A stretch of DNA of 64,000 bases from Methylomonas koyamae (GTDB lineage Bacteria > Pseudomonadota > Gammaproteobacteria > Methylococcales > Methylomonadaceae). The stretch is taken from NCBI RefSeq assembly GCF_019669905.1, contig NZ_AP019777.1:4796955-4860954 (forward strand). The letters are read 5' to 3'. This document shows positions 9,587 to 19,041 of this stretch, in pieces. How positions within the stretch are numbered: the first letter of the stretch is position 1; each line of letters opens with the position of its first letter. The notes under the pieces were generated by a model. That model saw only the letters and a list, made by a program, of their open reading frames with translations. It did no database searches and was not told the DNA's origin. The position numbers were made by a program, and so were the translations under genes.

Positions 9587-11041
9587 TTATCTGACAAATA
9601 TCACCCTAGGCAAGCGCGCCTGCTTGCTCACTTCCCGCCCCGCCTCATCCAAGGCCTGCCAAAAGATGATGTCTTCGGCGTTTTCATCGACGGTGGTTTT
9701 GAAGCTGTCGCCGCCGAGTTGCAGATAGGCGACGAGTTCCGCCAAGCCGTGTTGCAGCGGGCGGCTGCGGCAGAGTTCAGCCAGGGTGATTTGCGGTTTG
9801 TCTTGCAGGGCGTGGCGGATATGGCGGGCCAGTTGAGTTTTGTCGATGACGATTTGCGAGAATAGCGCGGTGGCGTCCAGGTCGTCGTCGCCGGTTTCCG
9901 GGATCAGGCTGGCGATGCGCGGCTTGACGGTCGGCGTGTGCAGCGGCCGTTCCATTGGCAGTTCGATGTCGGCAGCAGCTTCGGCGATGCTCATCACTTC
10001 GCCGGACGGTTGATTGTCGCGCAAAGCCAAGGCCTTGGCTTCGATGCCGTGCAGGATTTCCATGATGCGGCGGTTTTCCAACCAGGCCTGGTCGTCGAGG
10101 AAGCGGCGCAGTTGCTTGCTGAGTTCGGCGACGGTGCGCTGGGTGTGTTCGCCGGCTTCCAGCCAGTCGTAATGCACCCGGCGCAAGCGGGCCTCGGGGC
10201 GCAGTTCAGCCACCGGCTGCAAGGCCAGCACTTTTTCCAGCAAGGCCGATAATTCTTCCTGGCGGCGGCTGGACATCAGGAAATCCCGGAAGGCGCGGAA
10301 GCTGCGGCCCTGGTCGGAGTCGGCGATGGCGTCGCGCTCGCCCATGATGTCTTGCAGCAATTCGCCCTTGCCGCCTTCCCACAAGGCGATGCGCTCGCGC
10401 ACGCGACGGTCCAGGCCGCGAAAGTTATGCTCGACTTCGCGAAAGTCGCCGAGCAGTTCGCGGGCCAGCGCGGTGAATTGCAGAAAGCGGTCTTTCAAGG
10501 CGGTGTCGTCCAGCAAGGCAAGGTCCCCGGCCTCGGCTCTGGCTATTTCGGCGTCGATGTCGGCGCGGCGCTTGCGCAGTTCGGCGATACGGGTTTCCGG
10601 GTCGGTTTCGCTGCCTGCGCTGATTTGTTTGAGCAGTTCGAACAACGTTAATAAGCGCGACTCGGTGCCGACGAAGGCGCGCTCGGTCAGGCTGCCTAAC
10701 CAGGCGATGGCTTTTTCGGTAGCCGGCGTCAGATCGAAATAGGGTTCGTCGGAGCCTTGGCGGTAAAATTTGCGCAGCCAACCCTTGTCGTTGGCGGCCC
10801 AATCGTTCAGATAATCCAAAGCCGATTTGGGGAAGGCGTCGCCGCCCAGGCGCTCGCGCAGGCCGAACAACTCGTCCTCCAATGCTTCAGCCAAATCGGC
10901 CTGGGCGAGCAAACGCTGGTTGGGCGCGACGAAGGCCCGGTGCAGAAAGCCGGCGATCAGCGGCGCGTGGTCGGAGCGCAACAAGCGCCAGGCCGGATGG
11001 TTTTGTTTCAGCAATTCCAGCGTGGTGTAATCCAGGCTCAT
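9587..11041 (-). CDS. jetA: Wadjet protein JetA (DUF3375)
   Basis: This 484-residue protein starts MSLDYTTLELLKQNHPAW, typical of DUF3375. It has a winged-helix-rich N-terminal part, a helical centre (IAELRKRRADIDAEIARAEAG) and a C-terminal winged-helix region. JetA is the MukF-like kleisin subunit that links the JetC heads with JetB. The start codon overlaps the rmuC stop by four bases (ATGA), so JetA is probably co-transcribed with rmuC. In a standard type I locus jetB follows immediately. Here the HEPN/nucleotidyltransferase pair and other genes intervene. Confidence 0.9.
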   Translation of the reverse strand: MSLDYTTLELLKQNHPAWRLLRSDHAPLIAGFLHRAFVAPNQRLLAQADLAEALEDELFGLRERLGGDAFPKSALDYLNDWAANDKGWLRKFYRQGSDEPYFDLTPATEKAIAWLGSLTERAFVGTESRLLTLFELLKQISAGSETDPETRIAELRKRRADIDAEIARAEAGDLALLDDTALKDRFLQFTALARELLGDFREVEHNFRGLDRRVRERIALWEGGKGELLQDIMGERDAIADSDQGRSFRAFRDFLMSSRRQEELSALLEKVLALQPVAELRPEARLRRVHYDWLEAGEHTQRTVAELSKQLRRFLDDQAWLENRRIMEILHGIEAKALALRDNQPSGEVMSIAEAAADIELPMERPLHTPTVKPRIASLIPETGDDDLDATALFSQIVIDKTQLARHIRHALQDKPQITLAELCRSRPLQHGLAELVAYLQLGGDSFKTTVDENAEDIIFWQALDEAGREVSKQARLPRVIFVR

Positions 11042-12387
11042 GCCTCGTCACCTGCGTCCATTTGCTCAGTTAGGCTCTTGGGTAGTTTCTTTTTCACTTT
11101 GACGCCTAACTCTTCCAGGCTGCTGGCTTGCCTTAATAAATTGCCCTGGCCGCTGCTAAGTTTGTTGACGATGCCGTCATAGGTTTTTTGCACGGTGCCG
11201 AGTTGGTTGCCCAGTTTTTCGATGTCTTCGACGAAACCGCGGATTTTGTCGTACAGCGTGCCGGCCTTGTCGGCGATCTGGCGGGCGTTTTCGTTTTGTT
11301 GCTCGTAGCGCCAGATGTTTTGGATCGTACGCAGCGTCGCCAACAGCGTGGTCGGCGTAACCACGACTATTTTGTGTTCGAAAGCGTCGTTGAACAGTTT
11401 TTCGTCGCCTTGGAACGCGGCCATGAAGGCGGCTTCGATCGGCATGAACAGCAGCACAAAATCCAGCGAACGCAGGCCTTTTAGGCTGGAGTAATCCTTG
11501 CCGCTGAGGCCTTTGATGTGGGCGCGCACCGCTTCCACGTGCTGTTTCAAGGCCTCCGCGCGTTCGGCATCGTCTTCGCTGGAACAATACCGTTCGTAAG
11601 CAATCAACGAAACTTTGGAATCGATCACCACGTCCTTGTTGTCCGGCAGGCGGACGATCACGTCGGGTTTGAACAGGCGTTTGTCCTCATCGCGGTACGC
11701 GCCTTGGGTTTCGTATTCGATGCCCTTGCGCAGACCGGATTGTTCCAGCACTTTTTCCAGAATCATCTCGCCCCAGTTGCCTTGCGCTTTGTGGTCGCCT
11801 TTCAACGCGCGGGTCAGATTCAGCGCTTCCTGATTCATCTTGGCGGTATCGCGGCGTAGCGAGACGATTTCCTCGCGCAGCGAGATACGATCCTTGGTTT
11901 CGTTGTCGTAAACGCTTTCCACCCGCTGTTTGAACTCGCCGAGCTGTTGCTTCAGCGGTGCCACCAGGGTTTCGATGCTGGTTTTGTTATGCTCGACGAA
12001 CTGCTTGCCGCGCTCTTCGAAAATCCGATGCGCCAGGCTTTCGAATTGGGCCTTGAGTTGATTTTCGGCGTCCTGCAGCAAACGGATTTTTTCTTCGTTA
12101 TGCTTGTGCTGCTCCTGCTGGCGGGTATTGAGTTCGGCGTTTTCGGTTTTCAATGCCAGCAATTGTTGTTGCAGGGCTTGCAACTCGGACTCGCGTTGAT
12201 TCAGCAAAGCCAGGCGTTCCTCGGCCACCGCCAGTTTTACGCTTTGCTGCTGCAATTGCTGTTGCTGCCGCTCGATTTGGCCAAGCAAGTCCCGCTGGCG
12301 TTTGTTAGCCAGCCAAGCACAAACTAAATAACCCAACAACATCGCCAACGGTAATGCGGCCAATACCATGCCTATGTTCATTTCCAT
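11038..12387 (-). CDS. rmuC: DNA recombination protein RmuC
   Basis: The preferred start, MEMNIGMVLAALPLAMLLG, gives a 449-residue protein with a single N-terminal membrane helix. A long coiled coil follows (about residues 30-150), then the RmuC domain with GNWGEMILEKVLEQSGL, LPDNKDVVIDSKVSL and LLFMPIEAAF. The D, DSK pattern is the restriction-endonuclease-like core of the family. RmuC limits DNA rearrangement such as inversions at repeats. A start at 12423 is also open but places the helix after a polar leader. The stop overlaps the jetA start, which ties this nuclease-like gene to the Wadjet operon. Confidence 0.92.
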   Translation of the reverse strand: MEMNIGMVLAALPLAMLLGYLVCAWLANKRQRDLLGQIERQQQQLQQQSVKLAVAEERLALLNQRESELQALQQQLLALKTENAELNTRQQEQHKHNEEKIRLLQDAENQLKAQFESLAHRIFEERGKQFVEHNKTSIETLVAPLKQQLGEFKQRVESVYDNETKDRISLREEIVSLRRDTAKMNQEALNLTRALKGDHKAQGNWGEMILEKVLEQSGLRKGIEYETQGAYRDEDKRLFKPDVIVRLPDNKDVVIDSKVSLIAYERYCSSEDDAERAEALKQHVEAVRAHIKGLSGKDYSSLKGLRSLDFVLLFMPIEAAFMAAFQGDEKLFNDAFEHKIVVVTPTTLLATLRTIQNIWRYEQQNENARQIADKAGTLYDKIRGFVEDIEKLGNQLGTVQKTYDGIVNKLSSGQGNLLRQASSLEELGVKVKKKLPKSLTEQMDAGDEA

Positions 12388-12510
12388 TTTGAGTTCTCGT
12401 GCAATCAAACCAGCGGCTGACAAACGGCTGGCGTCCGCGCTACAGCGGAACCTGCCTGACGGTATTGCCGCGCTCGCTGAAATGGCGTTAATTGGTTGGT
12501 TCCCATCGTT

Positions 12511-13293
12511 TTATCGGGGGTTGATCGACAAATCGCCGATTGTAAAACCGATATCGAAACCCTCACCTTTGCCGATTAATACCAACGAGATTTCGCCACG
12601 GGTCAAGACCTGGCGGTCGATGGAGTTGTTGAATCCGAAATGGCTGCCCAACGAGATATAGTCGCCGAATATTTCGCTAAGGTATTTGACGTCGGTGAAA
12701 TAACCTTCGCCTTCGATCGAGGAATAGCCGATGGTAAAACCGATGCTTTTGGAAGACAGTGCGACCAGTGCCTTTTCGCCGTTGCGGCAGGTTATTTCGC
12801 CGCTGCCGTCGTATTGTTTATAAGCCAGAGCAAATCCCTCCAGCTTGTATTTCATGGTACAGGTGCCCAATTTTTTTTCGCCAAACTGGACATTGATATC
12901 GGCGTGGCCGGTCTGATCCGCCGTCGGCGTTTGCGGCGCTGCCGGAGTTGGTGCCGGCTGGGCTGGCGGTGCCTGGTCGAGCGGATGGGTAATGAATTCG
13001 GCATAACCGATACCCGGAAAGGCAACCGCCAACACAGCAGCGTGAATCCAACCGGGAATCGTAGACCTGCTAACGCTCGAACATTCGGCCGCGGTTTTGA
13101 AAAAGGAACCGTTGTTCGAGACCAGCTTGGCGGAGTCTGGTAGCGACCGCCCCACAACCGATTGCTGCCGAAGGTTATTGATACTCCGGCTAAACAGTTC
13201 GGCGCCGCGAATCAGTGCAGGGCTCGAATAAAGCTTGGATATGGGTAAATCAGATAAGCGTCGGCCGCCTCCAATTTGCAGTATGTCCATCAT
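12511..13293 (-). CDS. Hypothetical exported or membrane-anchored protein
   Basis: The frame gives 260 residues. A hydrophobic segment (WIHAAVLAVAFPGIGYA, about residues 82-98) may be a signal or anchor, so the true start may be downstream of the annotated ATG. Next comes a Pro/Ala/Thr-rich linker, then a compact domain with two cysteines (GTCTMKYKLEGF and GEITCRNGE) and Gly-rich beta-like stretches (SIGFTIGYSSIEGEGYF, GEGFDIGFTIGDLSI). I do not recognise the family. A secreted beta-rich protein is the most that can be said. It stands alone between rmuC and the esterase gene. Confidence 0.55.
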   Translation of the reverse strand: MMDILQIGGGRRLSDLPISKLYSSPALIRGAELFSRSINNLRQQSVVGRSLPDSAKLVSNNGSFFKTAAECSSVSRSTIPGWIHAAVLAVAFPGIGYAEFITHPLDQAPPAQPAPTPAAPQTPTADQTGHADINVQFGEKKLGTCTMKYKLEGFALAYKQYDGSGEITCRNGEKALVALSSKSIGFTIGYSSIEGEGYFTDVKYLSEIFGDYISLGSHFGFNNSIDRQVLTRGEISLVLIGKGEGFDIGFTIGDLSINPR

Positions 13294-13530
13294 GACGCTC
13301 CGATCAATATGGTAGGAAAATGCCGGCCGCTATCGACAAACTGCGAGCTTCGCCCGGCCGACAGTCGGCTGTTTAAAATTGCCGGGTACTTTACTCGAAA
13401 GGACGTAAAAAAGTGACAACGCACCGTTTATCGAAGGGTTGATCGGCCATTAGAGCCTAGCCGATTGCGTAGGCAAATCGAGTGTGAAAGCCAACCGTTG
13501 CATCAGGTTGCGACCAAGACAAAAGCGGGT

Positions 13531-13555
13531 GGCGGCGGCATTTGCTGCCGCCGCC
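13531..13555 (-). terminator. Strong GC hairpin downstream of the esterase gene
   Basis: A perfect 10-bp stem (GGCGGCGGCA paired with TGCCGCCGCC, loop TTTGC) lies 100 bp past the stop of the minus-strand esterase-like gene. No good uridine run follows on the minus strand, only CGCTTTTG further on, so it may be a weak terminator or a transcript stabiliser. The remaining 13294-13654 interval shows nothing else. Confidence 0.45.
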
Positions 13556-13654
13556 TAGCCTACCCAGGCAAATTGATAGCATCTTCGCCAACGAGTTACC
13601 GCGCCGAATAAGTTTATCTGACAGAGCCCAGACTCTCGCCCCGGTAACCGGCCA

Positions 13655-14902
13655 TTACGGTGTGCCGAAGCTTCTGGCCAAACAGGCCAATACCCCTTCC
13701 TGGGTTAAATTTTGTTCGCCGCAATCCACGCCCGGCGTACAACTCAGATTTTGCCAATCGGCATTGTCGTTGGTGACGATAGCCTTGGCCCAATCCACGA
13801 AGCGGATGCCGTTCAGCGCCGATGTATAAAACTCGTCGAACCGGAATATCGTATGGTTGCAACCGGGGTCGATGTAAGCCCGGTAGTTTTTCGGCAATGC
13901 GGCTTTTAATCCGCCGGCGATTGTATTCATTCTGGTACTCCAGCTGCCGAAACCGGAGAGTTGATCGGCTGGGACACCGTCGTTTTGTTCCATGATATTC
14001 AAGAACAATTTTTGCACCACATCGTAAGCCGTCGTGTATTGCGCAAAACGTTCTTTGGGGTATTGCGCTGCCAGGGTTCTGTAGGCTCTCGGCAAGAAAT
14101 CGGTTGCCGGAGCGGACGGCAAGGTTTTGAATATCGGATGCAAGTTGGTGTTGATGTTCCATCCCGAGTTAGGGCCGAATACGCCGGCCGCCAGAAAGCC
14201 GTCGGTAATAACCCCCATGCCGCCGTCGCTGAGTAACGAGACCTTGGCGTCCTTGCCCAACAACTTTTGGACCCAGGGATAATTCAATGCCGCGCCGTAA
14301 GAACCGGCACTGGAACCGGCCACCAAGATCTTGTCGATTTCTATGCGGCCGGCGTGCAACGGGCTGAATTTGTTTTTCCGCTCGCGTTTAAAGTAATCCA
14401 CCACATAAAGAAAGTTGTCGAAGCCGCGGTGTTTAATGGCTACCGCGTCGGTCGGATCGGGATTGAACGGATTTTGGTAAACCGTATCCTTGGAACCTAA
14501 AAATACGTCGCCGGTACAATACGATACAAACACCATGGTCCAATTTTTATATGGATTATCCGGATCTTCGGCGTTTAATAATCCAGCCATTTTATTAGGA
14601 TTATTGGCATCCACATCGGCATCTGGCACATAGGTAGACTGCATGGAACAGGTACCGTAGTTCCAACAGGCGCCTCCACCGTTGAAATACAGCAACACCT
14701 TGTCGGCCTTACCCGGCTTTACGTAAAAAGAGTAAGGTTGGCCGAATGCGCAACTGGGTGTGACCAGCTTTTGCGAATCGCCGACTTTTACCGGATATTG
14801 ACCCGGAGTTACTTCGACTTTTTGCCAGAGGTCCGTCGCCTGAGTGGCGGCGGCAAAACCCAGCAAAACGGCAAGTGCCGCGTTTGATACAAATGGCTTC
14901 AT
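13655..14902 (-). CDS. Secreted pectin-acetylesterase-family (Notum-like) hydrolase
   Basis: This 415-residue protein has a clear signal peptide (MKPFVSNAALAVLLGFAAATQA). The family hallmarks of pectinacetylesterase/Notum serine hydrolases are present: an oxyanion region, LLYFNGGGACWNYGTC, and the nucleophile elbow ILVAGSSAGSYGA. An Asp in SLLSDGGMGV and a late His in DPGCNHTIFRFDEF are candidates for the rest of the triad. Several cysteine pairs suit an exported enzyme. It probably removes acyl or acetyl groups from a polysaccharide or similar substrate. The substrate is unknown, and pectin is unlikely to be the only option. Confidence 0.82.
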   Translation of the reverse strand: MKPFVSNAALAVLLGFAAATQATDLWQKVEVTPGQYPVKVGDSQKLVTPSCAFGQPYSFYVKPGKADKVLLYFNGGGACWNYGTCSMQSTYVPDADVDANNPNKMAGLLNAEDPDNPYKNWTMVFVSYCTGDVFLGSKDTVYQNPFNPDPTDAVAIKHRGFDNFLYVVDYFKRERKNKFSPLHAGRIEIDKILVAGSSAGSYGAALNYPWVQKLLGKDAKVSLLSDGGMGVITDGFLAAGVFGPNSGWNINTNLHPIFKTLPSAPATDFLPRAYRTLAAQYPKERFAQYTTAYDVVQKLFLNIMEQNDGVPADQLSGFGSWSTRMNTIAGGLKAALPKNYRAYIDPGCNHTIFRFDEFYTSALNGIRFVDWAKAIVTNDNADWQNLSCTPGVDCGEQNLTQEGVLACLARSFGTP

Positions 14903-15273
14903 AGTTTCTTCCTATATTTTCTGGAATTGAGCGGAAATTCGCCTTGCGGCCTATTCGGCGTCCGGCTAACGTTCAAGTGTAGTCCGCTATACCGCGAGCT
15001 AAGGGATGAAACTGGGAACTACTGATTTTCATTACCAGAACCGGCGTGGGCGCCGTTCAAGGCATCGCCGCGTTTTCGGCGAAGTTAGCCGGGAACTGCT
15101 CGACATTGGTGCAAATTGGCCGCTGGCATTGGTTGAGATAAACCTATACGGTTTAATCCAAAACCGCCGGACCGCGAATGGTTGTTAATTTTCAAAGCCT
15201 TGTAAACGGAATGAAAATTTGGCGCAGTTTTGGCTTGGCTGTAGTGGATTCGAACCGACTATCTGGATACCCA
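14903..15273. other. Intergenic stretch between divergent esterase and PAP2 genes
   Basis: These 371 bp between two divergently transcribed genes contain only short open frames without convincing ribosome sites. Promoters for both neighbours are expected here. I see no hairpin, repeat or RNA gene. Confidence 0.5.
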
Positions 15274-15978
15274 ATGGCAACATCGAAACGCCATCACTGC
15301 GAATTAACCGTTCTGGCCGCACTTGCCGCGGCTACCACCCTCGTATTTTGGTTTACCAATTTGGACCGGTGGGCGGCCGGTTTATTTTTTTATCCGGGCA
15401 ACGCCAGCGGCGTTTGGCCCAAACAGGACTGGTGGTTTTGGCGAGTTCTGTACGATTACGCATTTCCGTTCACGATCACGGCCGGTGCATTTGCCCTGCT
15501 GGCTTACCTATTCAGTCATTTGCACGACGACTTCCGCAGTTTTCGCCGCCAAGCCATGTATATCTTGCTGGTCATTGCGATAGGCCCAGGGCTGGTCGTC
15601 AATCTGATCGTCAAAGACCATTGGGGGCGGCCGCGGCCGGTGCATACCAAGGAATTCGGCGGGGAATACAACTACGTGCCGCCGGCAAAATTAGGCCATA
15701 GCCCGGATAAGTCTTTCGTCTGCGGCCATTGTTCGGTCGGATATGCGTTTTTTGCCCTGTATTTTTTAACGCAAAATTACAAAACGTTTTATTTGCTGCT
15801 GACGTTGGGCTTGGCGTGGACCATGGGTTTTACCCGGATGACAGCCGGCGGCCATTACCTGTCCGACATTCTCTGGTCCGGCTATCTGGTGTTTTTGGTG
15901 GCTTATGCTTTGTATTACGGCTGGTATCTGCGCGACAAACCGGTAACGGTACTCGAACGGAAAACCGCCACCGGTTAA
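15274..15978 (+). CDS. PAP2-family membrane phosphatase
   Basis: Taking the ATG of MATSKRHHCELTV gives 234 residues with five or six hydrophobic helices. All three PAP2 signatures are present: KDHWGRPRP (KX6RP), SFVCGHCSVG in place of the usual PSGH block, and RMTAGGHYLSD (RX5HX3D). Such enzymes remove phosphate from lipid substrates such as undecaprenyl diphosphate, phosphatidylglycerophosphate or lipid A (LpxE/LpxF type). The active site faces the periplasm. The CGHCS variant keeps the essential His. An upstream in-frame ATG at 15178 adds a polar leader and was not preferred. The exact substrate is not determinable here. Confidence 0.85.
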   Translation: MATSKRHHCELTVLAALAAATTLVFWFTNLDRWAAGLFFYPGNASGVWPKQDWWFWRVLYDYAFPFTITAGAFALLAYLFSHLHDDFRSFRRQAMYILLVIAIGPGLVVNLIVKDHWGRPRPVHTKEFGGEYNYVPPAKLGHSPDKSFVCGHCSVGYAFFALYFLTQNYKTFYLLLTLGLAWTMGFTRMTAGGHYLSDILWSGYLVFLVAYALYYGWYLRDKPVTVLERKTATG

Positions 15979-16003
15979 CACTCCGGCTTAACCGGACTGC
16001 GGC

Positions 16004-17383
16004 TCAACATTCGATCAAGTTCACCGCCAAACCGCCGCGCGAGGTTTCCTTGTATTTGGTTTTCATATCGGCGCCGGTTTCGCGCATGGTCTTGATCACC
16101 TTGTCCAGCGACACGAAGTGTTTGCCGTCGCCGCGTAGTGCAATCCGCGCCGCGTTGATCGCTTTGACCGAGCCCATCGCATTGCGCTCGATGCAAGGCA
16201 CTTGCACCAAGCCGCCGACCGGATCGCAGGTCAAACCCAAGTTGTGCTCCATGCCGATTTCGGCGGCGTTTTCGACTTGCTCCGGCGTGCCGCCCAACAC
16301 TTCGGCCAAGGCGCCGGCCGCCATCGAACAGGCCACGCCGATTTCGCCCTGGCAACCCACTTCGGCTCCGGACAGCGAGGCGTTTTCTTTATATAAAATC
16401 GCGATGGCCGCCGCGGTTAATAAAAAGCGGATCACTCCGTCCTCGTTCGCGCCTTCGCAAAACTTCCAGTAATAATGCAGCACGGCCGGAATGATGCCGG
16501 CGGCACCGTTGGTCGGCGCCGTGACGACGCGGCCGCCGGCGGCGTTTTCTTCGCTGACCGCCAGCGCAAACAAATTGACCCATTCCATCGTGCCGACCGG
16601 CATGCTCGGGGTTTGCCGCGGAATTTCGCCGGTCAGTTGCCGATACAGGTTGGCGGCCCGGCGCCTGACTTTCATGCCGCCGGGCATGATGCCTTCCTGG
16701 TGCAGACCGCGTTCGACGCAGGCCTGCATCACCTGCCAAATATTCAATAGCCGCTCGCGGATTTGCGCTTCGTTCAGCCAGGCCTTCTCGTTGCTCATCA
16801 TTAAGTCGCTGATCGACTTGCGGTGAGTGGCGCATAATTTGAGTAAGCCGTCGCCGGTGTTGAACGGATAAGGCAAACAAGTATCGTCGTTGCTCAAGCG
16901 GTCGACCGCCGCTTCCGGTCCGGTTACGACGAAGCCGCCGCCGACCGAATAATAATCGGCCTGCACCAATTCGGCGCCGGATGCATCGAACACGGTCAGC
17001 CGCATGCCGTTGGAATGGTAAGGCAATACTTTGCGTTGAAACAGCAGATCGGATTTTTCGTTGAACGCCACCGGATATTGGCCCAGCAGCCGCACCGCAC
17101 CGGTCTCGCGGATCTGCGCCAGGCGTTGCGGAATCTGGTCTGGATCGACCGCATCCGGCATTTCGCCTTCCAAACCCAGCATGACTGCCTTGTCGGTGCC
17201 GTGGCCTTTGCCGGTGGCGCCGAGGGAACCGTATAGTTCGACCTGAATCCGACGGACTGCGCCGAGTAAGCCTTGTTGTTCCAAATTGCGGGCAAAGGCC
17301 ATTGCCGCCCGCATCGGTCCCACCGTGTGCGAGCTGGAAGGGCCTATACCGATTTTGAAGATATCGAAAACGCTGATTGCCAT
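16004..17383 (-). CDS. sdaA: L-serine ammonia-lyase (iron-sulfur, single chain)
   Basis: This 459-residue enzyme converts L-serine to pyruvate and ammonia. The beta-domain signature [24 protein letters not shown] opens the protein. The alpha domain carries [33 protein letters not shown] and the C-terminal cysteine of AVNLIEC. These cysteines ligate the [4Fe-4S] cluster, and the C-terminal Cys is a known feature of SdaA. Both domains are fused in one chain as in E. coli SdaA/SdaB. It is monocistronic in this window, convergent with the PAP2 gene. Confidence 0.96.
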   Translation of the reverse strand: MAISVFDIFKIGIGPSSSHTVGPMRAAMAFARNLEQQGLLGAVRRIQVELYGSLGATGKGHGTDKAVMLGLEGEMPDAVDPDQIPQRLAQIRETGAVRLLGQYPVAFNEKSDLLFQRKVLPYHSNGMRLTVFDASGAELVQADYYSVGGGFVVTGPEAAVDRLSNDDTCLPYPFNTGDGLLKLCATHRKSISDLMMSNEKAWLNEAQIRERLLNIWQVMQACVERGLHQEGIMPGGMKVRRRAANLYRQLTGEIPRQTPSMPVGTMEWVNLFALAVSEENAAGGRVVTAPTNGAAGIIPAVLHYYWKFCEGANEDGVIRFLLTAAAIAILYKENASLSGAEVGCQGEIGVACSMAAGALAEVLGGTPEQVENAAEIGMEHNLGLTCDPVGGLVQVPCIERNAMGSVKAINAARIALRGDGKHFVSLDKVIKTMRETGADMKTKYKETSRGGLAVNLIEC

Positions 17384-17546
17384 GGTGATCGCCTGGGTTG
17401 GATAGAGCGGAAATTTGGGAAAAACTGGCTACTAAGACACGCCGGCAGTAACAAGCTTCCTCAACCGAGGTAACACCAAGCAATCATCGTACCGCGTACA
17501 GCAGCGAGAAACCGCAACGCCAAAGCCGGCTGGGCCAAACCTTAAA

Positions 17547-18287
17547 TTAAAGTTTCGACTTGGCAAACAGTGCGGCACCGACGATGCCGGCTTGGTTTAA
17601 AAATACGGCAGGTTTGACCGGCGTGTTCAATGCGAGTTGATCCTGGAATTTGTCGAACTTTTTACTGGCGCCGCCGCCGAGGATGATCAAGTCGGGCCAG
17701 AACAAGCGTTCCATCGCAGTCAAATAAGTATTGAAGCGCTTACCCCAGGTTTTCCAACCCAAATCCTCGATCTTGCGCGCCGCATCGGAGGCATAGCGTT
17801 CGGCTTTGATGCCGTTCTCCAAAAAAATATGCCCCAACTCGGTATTGGGCAATAAATTGCCGTCGGTAAACAGCGCAGTTCCCAGGCCGGTACCCACGGT
17901 AACCAACAACACCACACCGGATTGACCCACGCCGTGGCCGAAATGCATTTCGGCAAGCCCGGCGGCATCGGCGTCGTTGACGTTGAAACAAGCACAGGTT
18001 GTCGCTTCCGAAAATAATTTATCGATATCGGTTTGGATAAACTCCTTGGAGATGTTGGAGGCCGTCAAGGCGACGCCGTGTTGCACCGCAGCCGGAAAAC
18101 CGCAACCGACCGGCCCGTTCCAGTGAAAATGCACCACCAACTGCGCCAGTACCGCCGCAACCGCTTCCGGAGTAGCCGGCTGCGGCGTGTCGATACGATG
18201 CCGTTCCGATACTAATTCTCCGGTTTCGGTGTTGACTATCGCACCTTTGATACCGGAACCGCCAATATCCACGCCAAGTACCAGCAT
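17547..18287 (-). CDS. ppgK: Polyphosphate glucokinase
   Basis: This 246-residue ROK-fold sugar kinase begins [19 protein letters not shown], the phosphate-binding loop of PpgK. It continues with [28 protein letters not shown] and [16 protein letters not shown]. Actinobacterial and gammaproteobacterial PpgK use inorganic polyphosphate, and often ATP, to phosphorylate glucose. A good ribosome site (ACAAGGAGAACTT) precedes the ATG. It is divergent from dnaN across the putative origin region. The polyphosphate preference is inferred from family resemblance rather than a single diagnostic residue. Confidence 0.88.
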   Translation of the reverse strand: MLVLGVDIGGSGIKGAIVNTETGELVSERHRIDTPQPATPEAVAAVLAQLVVHFHWNGPVGCGFPAAVQHGVALTASNISKEFIQTDIDKLFSEATTCACFNVNDADAAGLAEMHFGHGVGQSGVVLLVTVGTGLGTALFTDGNLLPNTELGHIFLENGIKAERYASDAARKIEDLGWKTWGKRFNTYLTAMERLFWPDLIILGGGASKKFDKFQDQLALNTPVKPAVFLNQAGIVGAALFAKSKL

Positions 18288-18465
18288 AAGTTCTCCTTGT
18301 AAAAATGATCCGATACCATTTTAGGCCAATCGGCGGGCTTACCGCTGGTTTATCAGTTCAAGATCCAAATCTGGCGGATGCCGACTTATAAACATTGTTG
18401 ATAAGCGTGTTGGCAAAATTCGTCGAATCTTGTGGAAAAATTGCGGATTAATCCGGCTTTGGCAG

Positions 18466-18997
18466 TTATCCACATTGTGTGGACAAGCATCAACGGCTGG
18501 GATTTACAGACTTAGTGTTAATTCATCTGTTTGAAAAAAATATAAAAAACACACTTATCCACAGTTTTTTATGGACGTAATAGTAATAACAAAAAATAAA
18601 GATCTAATAATCTATTTATGATTAGCTGTTGAGATCGGCCGGCAAATCGGACTTGCGGGGACGGAAATTTGCCGCTTTGCCAGCGCCAAGGCAACCGGTT
18701 GCTACCGAAACGAACTTTATGAAGACCGATCTATTCCAGCAACCAATTCGTTAGCACGGTAGATAGTCGGCAAACCACAATTCCGCTAAGCGGACTCGCC
18801 AGTTTCCTCCATAATAGGGAAAGCAAACTTGTTGAAAAGAATGTTGGATAATATCGGCAAAAGATGTGGACAAGTTGTAGCCATTTTGACCCTTGCCGGT
18901 TTTCCACAAATCCTCAACAAGTACGGCGACGGTTAACTTACATGTTCAATATGAAAAAAAGTTATTGATTTTGAAAGGTAATTACAGCTTATCCACA
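18466..18997. other. Probable chromosomal replication origin (DnaA-box cluster)
   Basis: The 754-bp gap between ppgK and dnaN holds at least six DnaA-box-like 9-mers. Three are perfect TTATCCACA (18466-18474, 18555-18563, 18989-18997). Two are TGTGGACAA on the other strand (18478-18486, 18865-18873), and one is TTTTCCACA (18900-18908). An A/T tract around 18528-18620 with few G/C pairs is a candidate unwinding element, and GATC sites are scattered nearby. The neighbouring dnaN-recF-gyrB genes and two parS-like sites support an oriC assignment. dnaA itself is not here, so the true origin might instead be at a distant dnaA. Confidence 0.65.
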
Positions 18998-19041
18998 GGT
19001 TTTTTCTTCGATAGTAATAACAATAGAGAAAAGATATTGAT

